This document shows positions 7,124 to 15,775 of a DNA stretch of 64,000 bases, piece after piece. The stretch's first letter is position 1; each line of letters begins with the position of its first letter. Both the position numbers and the translations under genes were made by a program. The notes beneath the pieces are model-generated. The model made no database searches and was not told the origin of the DNA. It worked only from the letters and a program-made list of their open reading frames with translations. This stretch comes from an uncultured Clostridia bacterium (lineage in GTDB: Bacteria; Bacillota; Clostridia; Christensenellales; UBA1242). The stretch is taken from the NCBI GenBank assembly GCA_930990515.1, contig CAKNPS010000001.1:1-64000 (forward strand). Direction: 5' to 3'.

Positions 7124-7522
7124 ATGAAAAACTATTCTAATCATAACGATATTGATGACTTAATTTCTAACGCATTTGATAAAATCAAAATGATTGTCGA
7201 TGCCAACACTATCATTGGAGAAAAGTTGGAAACTAAAGACGGAACATTTATAATTCCAATTTCAAAGGTAACTGTAGGTTATGTTGTCGGCGGTGGAGAG
7301 TATGCAGATTTATCGGCAAGGCGTGTTGCCAATCACTATCCTATGTCTGGCGGAAGTGGTGGCGGAATGAGTGTCACTCCTGTTGGCTTTTTGATTGAAA
7401 AAAACGGCGAAGTGCAATTTGTTAATGTGGAGAATAAGAGTTTATATCAAACAGTGTTAAATATGTTCAATGCTTTTCTAAATGAAATTCAAAAAAAGAA
7501 GGAAGAGAAAAATGAAGAGTAA
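7124..7522 (+). CDS. gerW: Spore protein GerW (YtfJ family)
   Basis: A 132-residue protein with the family signature: an amphipathic N-terminal helix ending in NTIIGEKLETKDGTFIIP, then ISKVTVGYVVGGGEY, a glycine-rich SGGSGGGMSVTPVGFLI and a charged C-terminus. GerW/YtfJ is a spore-associated protein needed for efficient germination in Bacillus. I placed the start at ATG 7124 because AAAGGAG lies eight bases upstream; an earlier in-frame ATG at 7067 lies within the palindromic leader and has no ribosome site. It follows the ytfI homologue and overlaps the next gene by 11 bases. Confidence 0.9.
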   Translation: MKNYSNHNDIDDLISNAFDKIKMIVDANTIIGEKLETKDGTFIIPISKVTVGYVVGGGEYADLSARRVANHYPMSGGSGGGMSVTPVGFLIEKNGEVQFVNVENKSLYQTVLNMFNAFLNEIQKKKEEKNEE

Positions 7523-8672
7523 TAAGAAAAAAGTTTTGATTTCTCTTGTGGCTATATTACTTCTTGTGGGAATTTTCTTTTCCACTTTTTCCACTTTAAT
7601 TGTCAGTGTGACACGAGCAGAAAATTTATATACTTCGGCAAGTGGTGGGTGTGTTATTGAAGGTTCGACAGGGAGAGTTTTGTTTGAAAAAAATAAGGAT
7701 AAAAAACTTGCAATGGCAAGCACCACAAAAATTATGACAGCAATAACAGCGATTGAAAATTGTGACGATTTAGACGAAAAATTTGAAGTTTCACCAAAGG
7801 CAGTTGGCATTGAAGGAACTTCGCTATACTTAAGAAAAGGAGATATATATTCCACTCGTGACCTTTTGTATGCCCTTATGCTAATTTCAGGTAATGATGC
7901 TTCGGTGGCAATTGCAGAACATATTGCAGGGTCAACAAGTGAATTTGTCACACTTATGAATGAAAAGGCAAAAGAAATTGGAGCGGTAAATTCTCATTTT
8001 GCAAACACTCATGGACTTGACGAAGATGGACATTATACAACCGCTTATGACCTTGCAAAAATAACAGCGTATGCTTTAAACAATGATACATTTAAAGAAA
8101 TTGTTTCCACTCAAAACACAAAAATTATAAATTCAAAAGACGGACAAGAAGAACCAAGGTATTTAAGAAATAAGAATAAACTTCTTTTCAAACTTGACGG
8201 ATGTATTGGTGTGAAAACAGGTTTCACAAATGATGCAGGAAGATGTTTGGTTTCCGCAATTGAAAGAAATGGTATGCGACTTATTTGTGTGGTTTTAAAT
8301 TGTGGGCCTATGTTTGAAGAAAGTTCTACACTATTAAATTCTTGTGCAAGTATGTATTCACTTGTTGATGTGCCAAGTCTATATAACTATGATAAAAAGG
8401 TTAAAGTCCTTGATGGGCGAAAAAAGGAAAGTGAGATTGGCACAAAAGAAAGTTTTATCTATCCACTTTCAGAATATGAAAAGAAAATTTTAAAATTTGA
8501 ATATAATTTGCCAAAAACATTACAAGCACCACTTAAAAAAGGCGAAGAAGTGGGAGAAATTAAAGTATTTTTGAATAATGACTTGCTATTTTCTGAAAAA
8601 GTTTATACAATAGAAGATATAAAGCCTAAAACAATTATGCAAAGATTAAAGGAGTTTGCAGGGAATTGGTAG
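7512..8672 (+). CDS. dacF: D-alanyl-D-alanine carboxypeptidase (DacF-like, class A low-mass PBP)
   Basis: A secreted or membrane-anchored D,D-carboxypeptidase that trims peptidoglycan stem peptides. The 386-residue protein has a basic N-terminus and hydrophobic segment (about 8-33), then the three active-site motifs STTK (70-73), SGN (126-128) and KTG (235-237). A beta-rich PBP5-type C-terminal domain and an amphipathic end follow. The start at ATG 7512 has a GGAAGAG site and overlaps gerW, so the two are translationally coupled. The gerW neighbour suggests a role in spore cortex, as for DacF, but a vegetative DacA role cannot be excluded. Confidence 0.9.
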   Translation: MKSNKKKVLISLVAILLLVGIFFSTFSTLIVSVTRAENLYTSASGGCVIEGSTGRVLFEKNKDKKLAMASTTKIMTAITAIENCDDLDEKFEVSPKAVGIEGTSLYLRKGDIYSTRDLLYALMLISGNDASVAIAEHIAGSTSEFVTLMNEKAKEIGAVNSHFANTHGLDEDGHYTTAYDLAKITAYALNNDTFKEIVSTQNTKIINSKDGQEEPRYLRNKNKLLFKLDGCIGVKTGFTNDAGRCLVSAIERNGMRLICVVLNCGPMFEESSTLLNSCASMYSLVDVPSLYNYDKKVKVLDGRKKESEIGTKESFIYPLSEYEKKILKFEYNLPKTLQAPLKKGEEVGEIKVFLNNDLLFSEKVYTIEDIKPKTIMQRLKEFAGNW

Positions 8673-8690
8673 GCTAAAAAGGAATATCTT

Positions 8691-9392
8691 ATGAGATTAA
8701 ATAAATTTTTAGCAACAGCAGGAATAGCATCACGTAGAAAATGCGAAGAATTAATCAAAAACGGAGAGATAAAGGTCAATGGACAAGTGGTTTTAAATCT
8801 TGCTACAACCATTGATGAAAAGAAAGATAAAGTGGAATATAAAGGAGGGGTCTTGTCGCTACCTTCCTCTTTTATTTATCTTAAAATGAACAAACCAAAG
8901 GGATATGCTTCAACTTCTAGTGATGAAAAGGGAAGAAAGACAATTTTTGATTTAGTGGAAGATAAGAGCGTGCGTCTTTTTAATGTGGGCAGACTTGATT
9001 ATGACACGGAAGGACTTATACTTCTTACTAATGACGGAGATTTTGCTAACCGCGTTATTCACCCTTCATTTGAAATTGAAAAAGAGTATATGGTGACAAT
9101 CGAAGGCAAAATGCAAGAAAGTGAATTTGCAGTTTTAAGAAAGGGGGCAGTTGTCAATGGCGAAAGAATGCCAGAAGCAAAAGTTAAGCCTATTTCTTTT
9201 GACGGAAAATTTACAAAACTTTCGGTGGTGATAACCGAAGGACAAAATCATCAAGTAAGAAGAATGTTTGAAGCAATTGGAAGAAACATTCGCCTTTTGA
9301 AAAGAGTGCGAATTGGGCAAGTTCGACTTGGAAATTTATATCGTGGAAAAACCAAACCACTCACTGAAGAAGAAATCAAAAGTTTTGAGTAG
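8691..9392 (+). CDS. rluB: 16S/23S rRNA pseudouridine synthase, RsuA/RluB family
   Basis: The N-terminal S4 RNA-binding domain spans about residues 1-48 (MRLNKFLATAGIASRRKCEE). The catalytic domain holds the family signature GRLDYDTEGLILLTNDG (about 102-118), where the aspartate of RLD is the nucleophile, and GQNHQVRRMFEAIG near 185. The length of 233 residues is normal. In Bacillota with this neighbourhood the enzyme is usually RluB (23S rRNA), but RsuA specificity cannot be ruled out from sequence. It follows dacF by 18 bases with an AAGGAAT ribosome site, in the same operon. Confidence 0.88.
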   Translation: MRLNKFLATAGIASRRKCEELIKNGEIKVNGQVVLNLATTIDEKKDKVEYKGGVLSLPSSFIYLKMNKPKGYASTSSDEKGRKTIFDLVEDKSVRLFNVGRLDYDTEGLILLTNDGDFANRVIHPSFEIEKEYMVTIEGKMQESEFAVLRKGAVVNGERMPEAKVKPISFDGKFTKLSVVITEGQNHQVRRMFEAIGRNIRLLKRVRIGQVRLGNLYRGKTKPLTEEEIKSFE

Positions 9393-9400
9393 GTAAGATT

Positions 9401-10639
9401 ATGAAAGTTGCGATTATTGGTGCTGGGGCATCTGGACTTATGTTGGGTGGACTTTTAACTCAAAAAGGTTATGAAGTCACAATTTTTGACGGAAATGAAA
9501 AGGCTGGGAAGAAACTTTACATAACTGGCAAAGGCAGATGCAATATCACAAACTTATGTGATACTGATGAATTTTTGAAGAATGTGGTGCGTGGAGAAAA
9601 GTTTTTCCGTTCTGCCATATATTCTTTTTCGCCACAAGATACAGTTGTTTTTTTTGAAAATTTGGGACTTATAACAAAAGTGGAACGCGGAAATCGTGTT
9701 TTCCCTAAAAGTGATAAGTCAAGTGATGTTATTAAAGCACTTTTAAAACATTGCAAAGATGTTAAATTTATGTATAACTCTAAAGTGGAAAAGATTGTTA
9801 AGACCGAAAAAGGGTTTAAGATATTTTTAAAAAATGAAAATCCTAAAGAAGAAAAAAATGTGAAGGGCGATTATGTTGCTGATAAAGTGGTTATTGCAAC
9901 TGGCGGGGAGAGTTATAAGGCGACTGGGAGTGACGGAAGCGGATACACTCTTGCCAAAAGTTTTGGACATACAATTGAAAAACTTGTTCCAGCACTTTGT
10001 CCAATTAAGTTAAAGGAAGACTTGAAAGACTTGGAAGGGCTTTCTCTTAAAAATGTTTCGTTAATCGCAGAAATTGACGGCAAGAAGAAAGAATTGTTTG
10101 GCGAAATGCTCTTTACTGATTGTGGGATTTCTGGTCCGATTGCTCTTTCAATGTCAAGTTTCATAAATCGTGCAGGTAATGTTAAGTTGTCACTTGATTT
10201 AAAGCCGGCACTAACTAAAGAACAACTGGAAAAACGACTTTTGCGTGATTTTGATAGTAATAAAAACAAAAATCTTTCATATATATTAAAGGGACTTATG
10301 CCAAACTCATTGTCGATATTTTTTGCTAAAAAATGTGGTTTAAATCTTGAGAAAAAAGTTCACGATGTTTTAAAGGAAGAAAGAAAAATTATTATTGATA
10401 ATTTAAAAAATCTTCCACTTGCCTATAATGGACTATATCCGATTGACGCTGGCATTATCACAAGTGGCGGTGTGAGTTTAAAAGAAGTGAATCCTAAAAC
10501 TTTTGAAAGCAAGTTAGTGAAAGATTTATATTTTGTTGGCGAAATTCTTGACATTGATGCTTTAACTGGTGGATTTAATCTTCAAATCGCCTTTGCAACA
10601 AGTTATTCTTGTGCAAAAAATATGATCGCGTTGCCATAA
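9401..10639 (+). CDS. HI0933-like FAD/NAD(P)-dependent flavoprotein
   Basis: A 412-residue Rossmann flavoprotein. The FAD loop is GAGASGLMLGGLL (about 7-19) with the acidic end of strand 2 in IFDGNEKAGKK. The family marker TGKGRCNITN follows near residue 43, and VIATGGESYKATGSDGSGY (about 165) and LTGGFNLQIAFATSY at the C-terminus are also typical. The HI0933/YhiN family is conserved and probably an oxidoreductase, but its substrate is not established. The gene begins eight bases after the pseudouridine synthase stop, in the same operon. Confidence 0.88.
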   Translation: MKVAIIGAGASGLMLGGLLTQKGYEVTIFDGNEKAGKKLYITGKGRCNITNLCDTDEFLKNVVRGEKFFRSAIYSFSPQDTVVFFENLGLITKVERGNRVFPKSDKSSDVIKALLKHCKDVKFMYNSKVEKIVKTEKGFKIFLKNENPKEEKNVKGDYVADKVVIATGGESYKATGSDGSGYTLAKSFGHTIEKLVPALCPIKLKEDLKDLEGLSLKNVSLIAEIDGKKKELFGEMLFTDCGISGPIALSMSSFINRAGNVKLSLDLKPALTKEQLEKRLLRDFDSNKNKNLSYILKGLMPNSLSIFFAKKCGLNLEKKVHDVLKEERKIIIDNLKNLPLAYNGLYPIDAGIITSGGVSLKEVNPKTFESKLVKDLYFVGEILDIDALTGGFNLQIAFATSYSCAKNMIALP

Positions 10640-10689
10640 AGTTGACTTTATTTGAAACATTAATTATAATTAAAAAATAAGGAGAAAAT

Positions 10690-11304
10690 ATGTTACTTTG
10701 GATTGCAAGAATATTGCTTTGGGTTCCGCTTTCAATATTACACCCAACTTATATTTATGGGAGAAAAAATAGACCTGAAGGCAAAGCGATTTTGTGTTCA
10801 AACCATAGGTCTAATTGGGATATTGTTTTATATCTACTTCACACCAAGGAAAAGGTTGTGATTTTGGCTAAAAAAGAACTTACAAAAAATAAGTTTTTTG
10901 GTTTTATCTTAAAACATTTGGGAGCTGTTTTCATTGACAGAGAAGGAAATGATATAAATGCAATTAAAGAGTGTATGAAAGCATTAAAGGAAGGCAAGAA
11001 ACTTTACATTTTCCCAGAAGGCACACGACTTAAAGATGAAAGCAAAATTTTGGGAGAAATTAAAAGCGGGCTTGCAATGATTGCGATTAAGACGAAAACA
11101 CCAATTTTAACTGTTTGGCACGAGAGAAAGCCAAAAGCATTTAGAAGGTCAAATATTTATATTGGCAAACCTTATGAACTCACAGAATTTTATGGCAGGA
11201 AGCTTGACGAAGAAACTTTAAATGAAGCAAACAACGTTGTTCGCGAAAAAATGCTGGAAGTCTACCACGAAATTCAAGAAAAGAAAGAAAAAAATAAAAG
11301 ATAA
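10690..11304 (+). CDS. plsC: 1-acyl-sn-glycerol-3-phosphate acyltransferase
   Basis: Adds the second acyl chain in phosphatidic acid synthesis at the membrane. The 204-residue protein has a hydrophobic N-terminus, the catalytic NHRSNWD (HX4D, about 38-44) and the substrate motif FPEGTR (about 115-120). AAGGAG precedes the ATG. In related genomes plsC is followed directly by ispH/rpsA; here an S1-repeat protein follows after an inserted minus-strand gene. Confidence 0.92.
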   Translation: MLLWIARILLWVPLSILHPTYIYGRKNRPEGKAILCSNHRSNWDIVLYLLHTKEKVVILAKKELTKNKFFGFILKHLGAVFIDREGNDINAIKECMKALKEGKKLYIFPEGTRLKDESKILGEIKSGLAMIAIKTKTPILTVWHERKPKAFRRSNIYIGKPYELTEFYGRKLDEETLNEANNVVREKMLEVYHEIQEKKEKNKR

Positions 11305-11322
11305 ATTAAGTAAATATAAAAT

Positions 11323-11361
11323 AAAAACATATTGGAAAACTCGCCAATATGTTTTTTTTCA
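11323..11361 (+). terminator. Terminator of the plsC operon
   Basis: AAAAACATATTGG (11323-11335) pairs with CCAATATGTTTTT (11344-11356) over an eight-base loop and runs into eight T. It closes the operon and faces the convergent pseudogene. Confidence 0.9.
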
Positions 11362-11363
11362 GA

Positions 11364-12278
11364 TTATAATTCAGAAATTTCTTTTATTGTGTTTTTGTTG
11401 CAATTTTGAATGTATTCATATGCTTTCTTACCTGCTTTTACAATTGTGCTATAAAGTTTTTCAGGCAAGAAACAACGAGTTATACGACATTCTCTTGTCG
11501 GTAAACAAATTGTTGATTCGTTTTCTCTATAAGGTGATTCATTATCTCGTATATAAACTTTCTCAGTAATAATATAATCATTTATAAATTCGTTTAACTC
11601 TTTAAATTGTTTTTTAGTTTTTTTAGAATTATCTTGCTTAAGTTTTACATTATAAAATTTAACAAGGTTTTGAAGAGCACTAATAAAACCGAAAATTTTT
11701 TCTTCGCCTTTTACTAATTTTTTATTATAATAATATGTTTTGAATTCTTCGAGTTGAGTTTCCAATAAAGTTTTATCATAAGGCAAATTTTTTCCATTAA
11801 AATTATCTAAATCATTATTAATGCTATCAAATAATCTTGCATATTTACCTTCTTGTTTTTTTAATGCTGTATTATGAATTTTATACTAATTTTCGCGCTT
11901 TTCAGAAATTTTGGCCTGAGCTTTTTTGCCTTTTTCAATAAGAAGGAAAAGAAGGTCATAACTCATATTGTTAAAATCAATATGAGGTGGGTAAATAATA
12001 TAGTCGGAATATCGTTTATAAATTATCTCGTAATTTTTTATAGTTGTATTGCAAATTTTATAAATGGTTTGTAATTTTTCTTTAACTTCTTTGGTTTGTT
12101 CGCGTGTTTCTAAATCAAGCAAAATAAAATATAAGGCTGTAATATAATTTTCTTTCTCTTTGCTAATTTTTTTTCCAATTGCTGGTTTGTCAATAAGATA
12201 CTCATTATCTGGATTAAAAAAATTATCATAGAAAAATTCAAAATATTTAAATTGAATTGAATGTTGTTTTCTAAACAT
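11364..12278 (-). pseudogene. Orphan gene interrupted by an in-frame TAG
   Basis: Two minus-strand reading frames, 12278-11886 (130 residues, MFRKQHSIQFKYFEFF...) and the frame ending at 11364, are in the same frame and separated only by one TAG (complement of 11886-11888). The codons after the stop read on without another stop (YKIHNTALKKQEGKYARLF...) and join the downstream frame; no ATG with a ribosome site begins the second part. The intact product would be about 304 residues, lysine/tyrosine-rich and mostly helical, with no domain I recognise. The first part has AAGGAG and a consensus promoter. Other genes here end in TAG (ftsY, rnc), so the codon is not reassigned. A recent nonsense mutation is most likely; regulated read-through or a sequencing error are alternatives. 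Confidence 0.75.
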
Positions 12279-12299
12279 TTTTTTCTCCTTTTTTCTTCA

Positions 12300-12328
12300 A
12301 ATATAGCATTTTTCTTGTAAGTTGTCAA
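12300..12328 (-). promoter_or_regulatory. Sigma-A promoter of the interrupted orphan gene
   Basis: On the minus strand TTGACA (complement of 12323-12328) and TATATT (complement of 12300-12305) are 17 bases apart, 22 bases before the ATG of the orphan gene. Confidence 0.75.
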
Positions 12329-12416
12329 TATGTTAGTTGAAAACTTTTCTAAATTCTTTGACATTTCTTTTGCAATTTGTTATCCTTAAATATAAGAAAT
12401 ACAACTAGGAGATATT

Positions 12417-13457
12417 ATGAGCGAAGAATTTAACTTGGATTTAATTGATAAAACTTTTACTTCTTACAAAAAAGGACAAATGTTTGACGGCGTGGTGGTT
12501 CTAAAAAGAGATGACGGTGTGATTTTCAATATTGGCGGAAAAAACGATGCCTTTATTCCTGCAAATGATTTTGACGATTTTTCAGCAGTTAAAATTGGAG
12601 ATAGATTTCCAGTAATTATAACTAAACAAAAAAATGAAGAAGGGCTTATTGAAGCCTCAATGAGAATGGCTCGCGACCTTAAAATTGCTAACCAAAATGC
12701 ACAAACGCTTCGTCTTGGGAGTAAATTCACTTTTGTTGTTACTGATGTAAATAATAGTGGTGTTCATTCAAAAATGGGCGACTATAAAATTTTTGTGCCA
12801 GCAGGTGAAGTTTCTCTTAAATTTGTTAAAGATTTGAAAAGTTTTGTTGGAAAGCAACTTGAAGTTGTTGTGACAGAGATAAATCACGAAAAGAAAGAAA
12901 TTGTGGCAAGTGCAAAACTTCTTCAAGAACAAATCAAAGTGGCAACAGAAAACAATTTTTGGAACAGTATTTTCATAAACAAAGTGGTAAAAGGCAAGGT
13001 TAAAAAGATTATGCCTTATGGGGCATTTGTCGAAGTCGATGGAGTGGACTGTTTTGTTCACATTTCCAATCTTTCTTATGACAAAGTGGAAAATGTCGGT
13101 GATGTTATTAAAGAAGGTGAAGAATATACTTTCCGCGTTGTTAATCTTGACAGAGAAAATAAGAAAGTGGAATTGTCTTTAAAGGCTCTTTTAGAAGACC
13201 CAAAAATTACTCGCATCAAAGAACTTCAAGTTGGGGGAGTTTATAAAGGGGTAGTTGTCAAACTTTTAAGATTTGGGGCGATTGTAAAATTAGAAAATGG
13301 GGCAACTGGATTACTTCACATTCAAAACTGCACTGAAAACAAGACAAAAAATATTTATGAACTTGTCAAAGTTGATGATGAAGTGGAAGTTGAAGTCTTA
13401 GATAAAGATGAAGAAGAAGGGAAAGTTTCTTTTAAACTTACCAAATTTATGGACTAA
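12417..13457 (+). CDS. rpsA: Ribosomal protein S1-like, four S1 RNA-binding domains
   Basis: A 346-residue protein made of four OB-fold S1 repeats at about residues 17-85, 96-170, 185-260 and 270-342. The third and fourth carry the typical GAFVEVDG..CFVHISNLS and GAIVKLENG..GLLHIQ signatures. Proteins of this architecture in Bacillota are annotated as S1-like (YpfD); they bind mRNA and may help translation but are not always ribosome-bound. TAGGAGATATT precedes the ATG. Its position near plsC matches the cmk-plsC-ispH-rpsA neighbourhood of Clostridia. Confidence 0.88.
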   Translation: MSEEFNLDLIDKTFTSYKKGQMFDGVVVLKRDDGVIFNIGGKNDAFIPANDFDDFSAVKIGDRFPVIITKQKNEEGLIEASMRMARDLKIANQNAQTLRLGSKFTFVVTDVNNSGVHSKMGDYKIFVPAGEVSLKFVKDLKSFVGKQLEVVVTEINHEKKEIVASAKLLQEQIKVATENNFWNSIFINKVVKGKVKKIMPYGAFVEVDGVDCFVHISNLSYDKVENVGDVIKEGEEYTFRVVNLDRENKKVELSLKALLEDPKITRIKELQVGGVYKGVVVKLLRFGAIVKLENGATGLLHIQNCTENKTKNIYELVKVDDEVEVEVLDKDEEEGKVSFKLTKFMD

Positions 13458-13490
13458 GATTTGAATTTAATTTGAACATATTTTTATAAA

Positions 13491-13519
13491 TAAGAACCAA
13501 TTTGACGGTTCTTATTTTT
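13491..13519 (+). terminator. Terminator of the S1-like gene
   Basis: TAAGAACC (13491-13498) pairs with GGTTCTTA (13507-13514), followed by TTTTT. The following 13520-13717 is extremely AT-rich and I see no gene in it. Confidence 0.85.
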
Positions 13520-13717
13520 ATTTATATTTTTAATATTGTTATTTTAAAATAATTAAAAAATTTTAAATAATTAATATTTTAGTATATCACTATTTCAATC
13601 TTATTTATTTCCTTTTTATCTTCTAAATTATTGAAAATTACGAACAATTTTGAAAAATAGTTAAAATTTTTTAACTAATATTTTTTATTAAAAATTTTAA
13701 AATTTATATTATTTTAT

Positions 13718-13746
13718 TTGGAGTTTTCATAAAATTGGTGTATAAT
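13718..13746 (+). promoter_or_regulatory. Sigma-A promoter of degV
   Basis: TTGGAG (13718-13723) and a perfect TATAAT (13741-13746) are 17 bases apart, 33 bases before the degV ATG. Confidence 0.75.
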
Positions 13747-13779
13747 CTCTTTCGAGTATTATTTAAGGAGTTATTATTT

Positions 13780-14649
13780 ATGAAAAAAATTGCTGTCGTT
13801 GTTGACACTAATAGCGGGATAACACAAGAAGAAGCAAAAGAACTTGGTATTTATCTTGTCCCTATGCCTTTTATTATTGGCGAAGATGTTTTATATGAAG
13901 GTGTTGATTTAAGTCAAGAAGAATTTTATAGACTTCAAAGTGAAGATGTGAAAATTACAACATCTCAACCTAATATTAATTCAATTGTGGAACTTTGGGA
14001 AAAATTACTTAAAGACTATGACCAAGTTCTTCATATTCCAATGTCAAGTGCTTTAAGTCAATCTTGCGAAACTGCTGAAAGTTTTGCTCAAAATTATCCT
14101 AACAAGGTTTTTGTTATTGATAACAAAAGAATTTCCATCACTTTGAAGGCTTCTGTTATGGATGCTCTTAAACTTATCAAAGAAGGTAAAGATGGAAAAG
14201 AAATCAAAGATTATCTTGAAAAAGATGGTTTGGAATCAACAATTTACCTTATGGTTGACACTTTGAAATATTTAAAGCGTGGTGGGCGTGTGACACCAGC
14301 AGCTGCTGCGATTGGAACAATTTTAAACATTAAACCTATTCTCACAATTCAAGGTGGGAAACTTGACAAATTTGCAAAGGTGACAAATTTGAAATCTGCT
14401 AAAAAGAAAATGATTGATGCTCTTCGCAATGACATCGAAACAAGGTTTAAGAAATATGTGGAGAATGGCGAGTTTGAAATTGCTATTGCGCACACAACTA
14501 ATGAAGAAAACGCAGAAATCTTCAAAAGAGAACTTATGGAAGAATTTCCAAATATTCCTTTAATATATGTTGATTCACTTGCTCTTAGCATTGCAACTCA
14601 TACTGGACCAAAAGTTTTGGCTGTTGGCGGATTTCATGTTGTTAAATAA
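13780..14649 (+). CDS. DegV family fatty-acid-binding protein
   Basis: DegV/FakB proteins bind a fatty acid and present it to the kinase FakA. The 289-residue product begins with the phosphate-site pattern VVDTNSGITQEEAKELGIYLVP and contains the lipid-site segment TSQPN (about 63), HIPMSSALSQSCETA (about 87-101) and LKYLKRGGRVTPAAAAIG (about 163-180), all typical. AAGGAG precedes ATG 13780; an upstream GTG would overlap the promoter and is rejected. No fakA is in the window. Confidence 0.93.
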   Translation: MKKIAVVVDTNSGITQEEAKELGIYLVPMPFIIGEDVLYEGVDLSQEEFYRLQSEDVKITTSQPNINSIVELWEKLLKDYDQVLHIPMSSALSQSCETAESFAQNYPNKVFVIDNKRISITLKASVMDALKLIKEGKDGKEIKDYLEKDGLESTIYLMVDTLKYLKRGGRVTPAAAAIGTILNIKPILTIQGGKLDKFAKVTNLKSAKKKMIDALRNDIETRFKKYVENGEFEIAIAHTTNEENAEIFKRELMEEFPNIPLIYVDSLALSIATHTGPKVLAVGGFHVVK

Positions 14650-14668
14650 CAGGCATTGCCTGTTTTTT
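14648..14668 (+). terminator. Terminator of degV
   Basis: AACAGGC (14648-14654), loop ATT and GCCTGTT (14658-14664) are followed by a T run, overlapping the degV stop. Confidence 0.88.
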
Positions 14669-14781
14669 ATTTGCAAATTTGTGAAATTAAAAATAAATAT
14701 TTTATTTATTTAAATGATTTTGATTCTAATAAATTTTATGGTAATATACTTGTGAGTTAAATTTGTAAAAAGGAGAATACG

Positions 14782-15718
14782 ATGGATAAAGTTTCAATTA
14801 TTGTTCCAGCTTATAATGCTCAAGGCACTATAGAAAAATGTCTTGAAAGCTTATTGGGGCAGACATATAATAATATTGAAGTTGTTGTGATAAATGATGG
14901 CTCTTTTGATAATACATTAGAAAAGTGTAAGAAATTTAATGATGAAAGATTAAAAGTCATAAGCACAGAAAATCGTGGGATTTCTTCTGCTCGAAATTTA
15001 GGAATAAAGAATAGCACTGGCGAATTTATTTGTTTTTGTGATGCTGATGATTTTTATGAGAAGAATTATGTAGAAAAATTATTATCAATGTTTGATGACA
15101 ATGTTGCAATGGTTGCCTGTGATTATGTTAGGAAATCAAAAACAAGACAACCAAAAGAAAAAATTACAGTCTTTACAAGAAATGATGCTTTAAAAGAACT
15201 TTTTAGTGACAGATATTTATTTGTCCAATTATGGAACAAAATGATAAGAAAAGACTTTATTCAAGATCTTAAATTTGATGAAAAAGTTAAAACTTTTGGT
15301 GAAGATGTAGTTTTTGCTTTTAATTATTTAAAATCTTGTCCGGAAAATTTAATTGTAAAACATACTAACTTAAAACTATATCATTATATACCAGCAAAAA
15401 ACAGTGCATCTTCTTTAAAAGTTAGTAAAAGCAGGGGGGGGGGAATTCTCACCTTCAAAAATCAATTTGTTAAAAATTTTTGACGAAATGATAGATTATT
15501 GTAAACTTCATAATTTAGAAAAGGTTATTTCTCAAATAAATGCATGGTATTTTTTACTTTTACTTCAATTTTTGTTTGAAACGAGAATGTTAAAATTAAA
15601 AGATTTACATAATGAGTTTAAAAAACTTGCATTTGAAAAAAAGAAGGATTATGATAAATGCAAAAAAGAATATAAAACTTTTAGAAGGTATGCAGGATTT
15701 TTGCTTAAATTTTTGTAA
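14782..15718 (+). pseudogene. Family 2 glycosyltransferase split at a G10 tract (probable phase-variable gene)
   Basis: The first frame (14782-15483) encodes a GT-A glycosyltransferase: VSIIVPAYNAQGTIEKCLESL at the start, VVINDGSFDNTLEKC (nucleotide site), NRGISSARNLGI, and the metal-binding FCDADDFY (about 83-90), then FGEDVVFAF near 175. At 15434-15443 ten consecutive G shift the frame, so the protein ends 14 codons later. Removing one G, or adding two, joins it to the frame that ends at 15718 (NLLKIFDEMIDYCK...RYAGFLLKF), giving a 311-residue enzyme of normal size. As printed the gene is therefore truncated (OFF). A ribosome site AAAGGAG precedes the ATG. The sugar target is unknown; a surface glycan is likely. 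Confidence 0.85.
15434..15443 (+). repeat. G10 homopolymer tract (contingency locus)
   Basis: Ten consecutive G residues occur inside a coding region of an AT-rich genome, at the exact point where the glycosyltransferase frame breaks. Slipped-strand mispairing at such tracts switches surface genes in other bacteria. A miscount in the assembly would look the same. Confidence 0.8.
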
Positions 15719-15775
15719 TTAATTAATTTTAAATAATTATGATTGCATATTTAATATGAATATTAAGGAGAGAAT

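Noticed and set aside
11886..11888. Possible genome-wide reassignment of TAG
   Set aside because: ftsY, rnc, the carboxypeptidase and the pseudouridine synthase all end normally at TAG, so the TAG inside the orphan gene is a local event.
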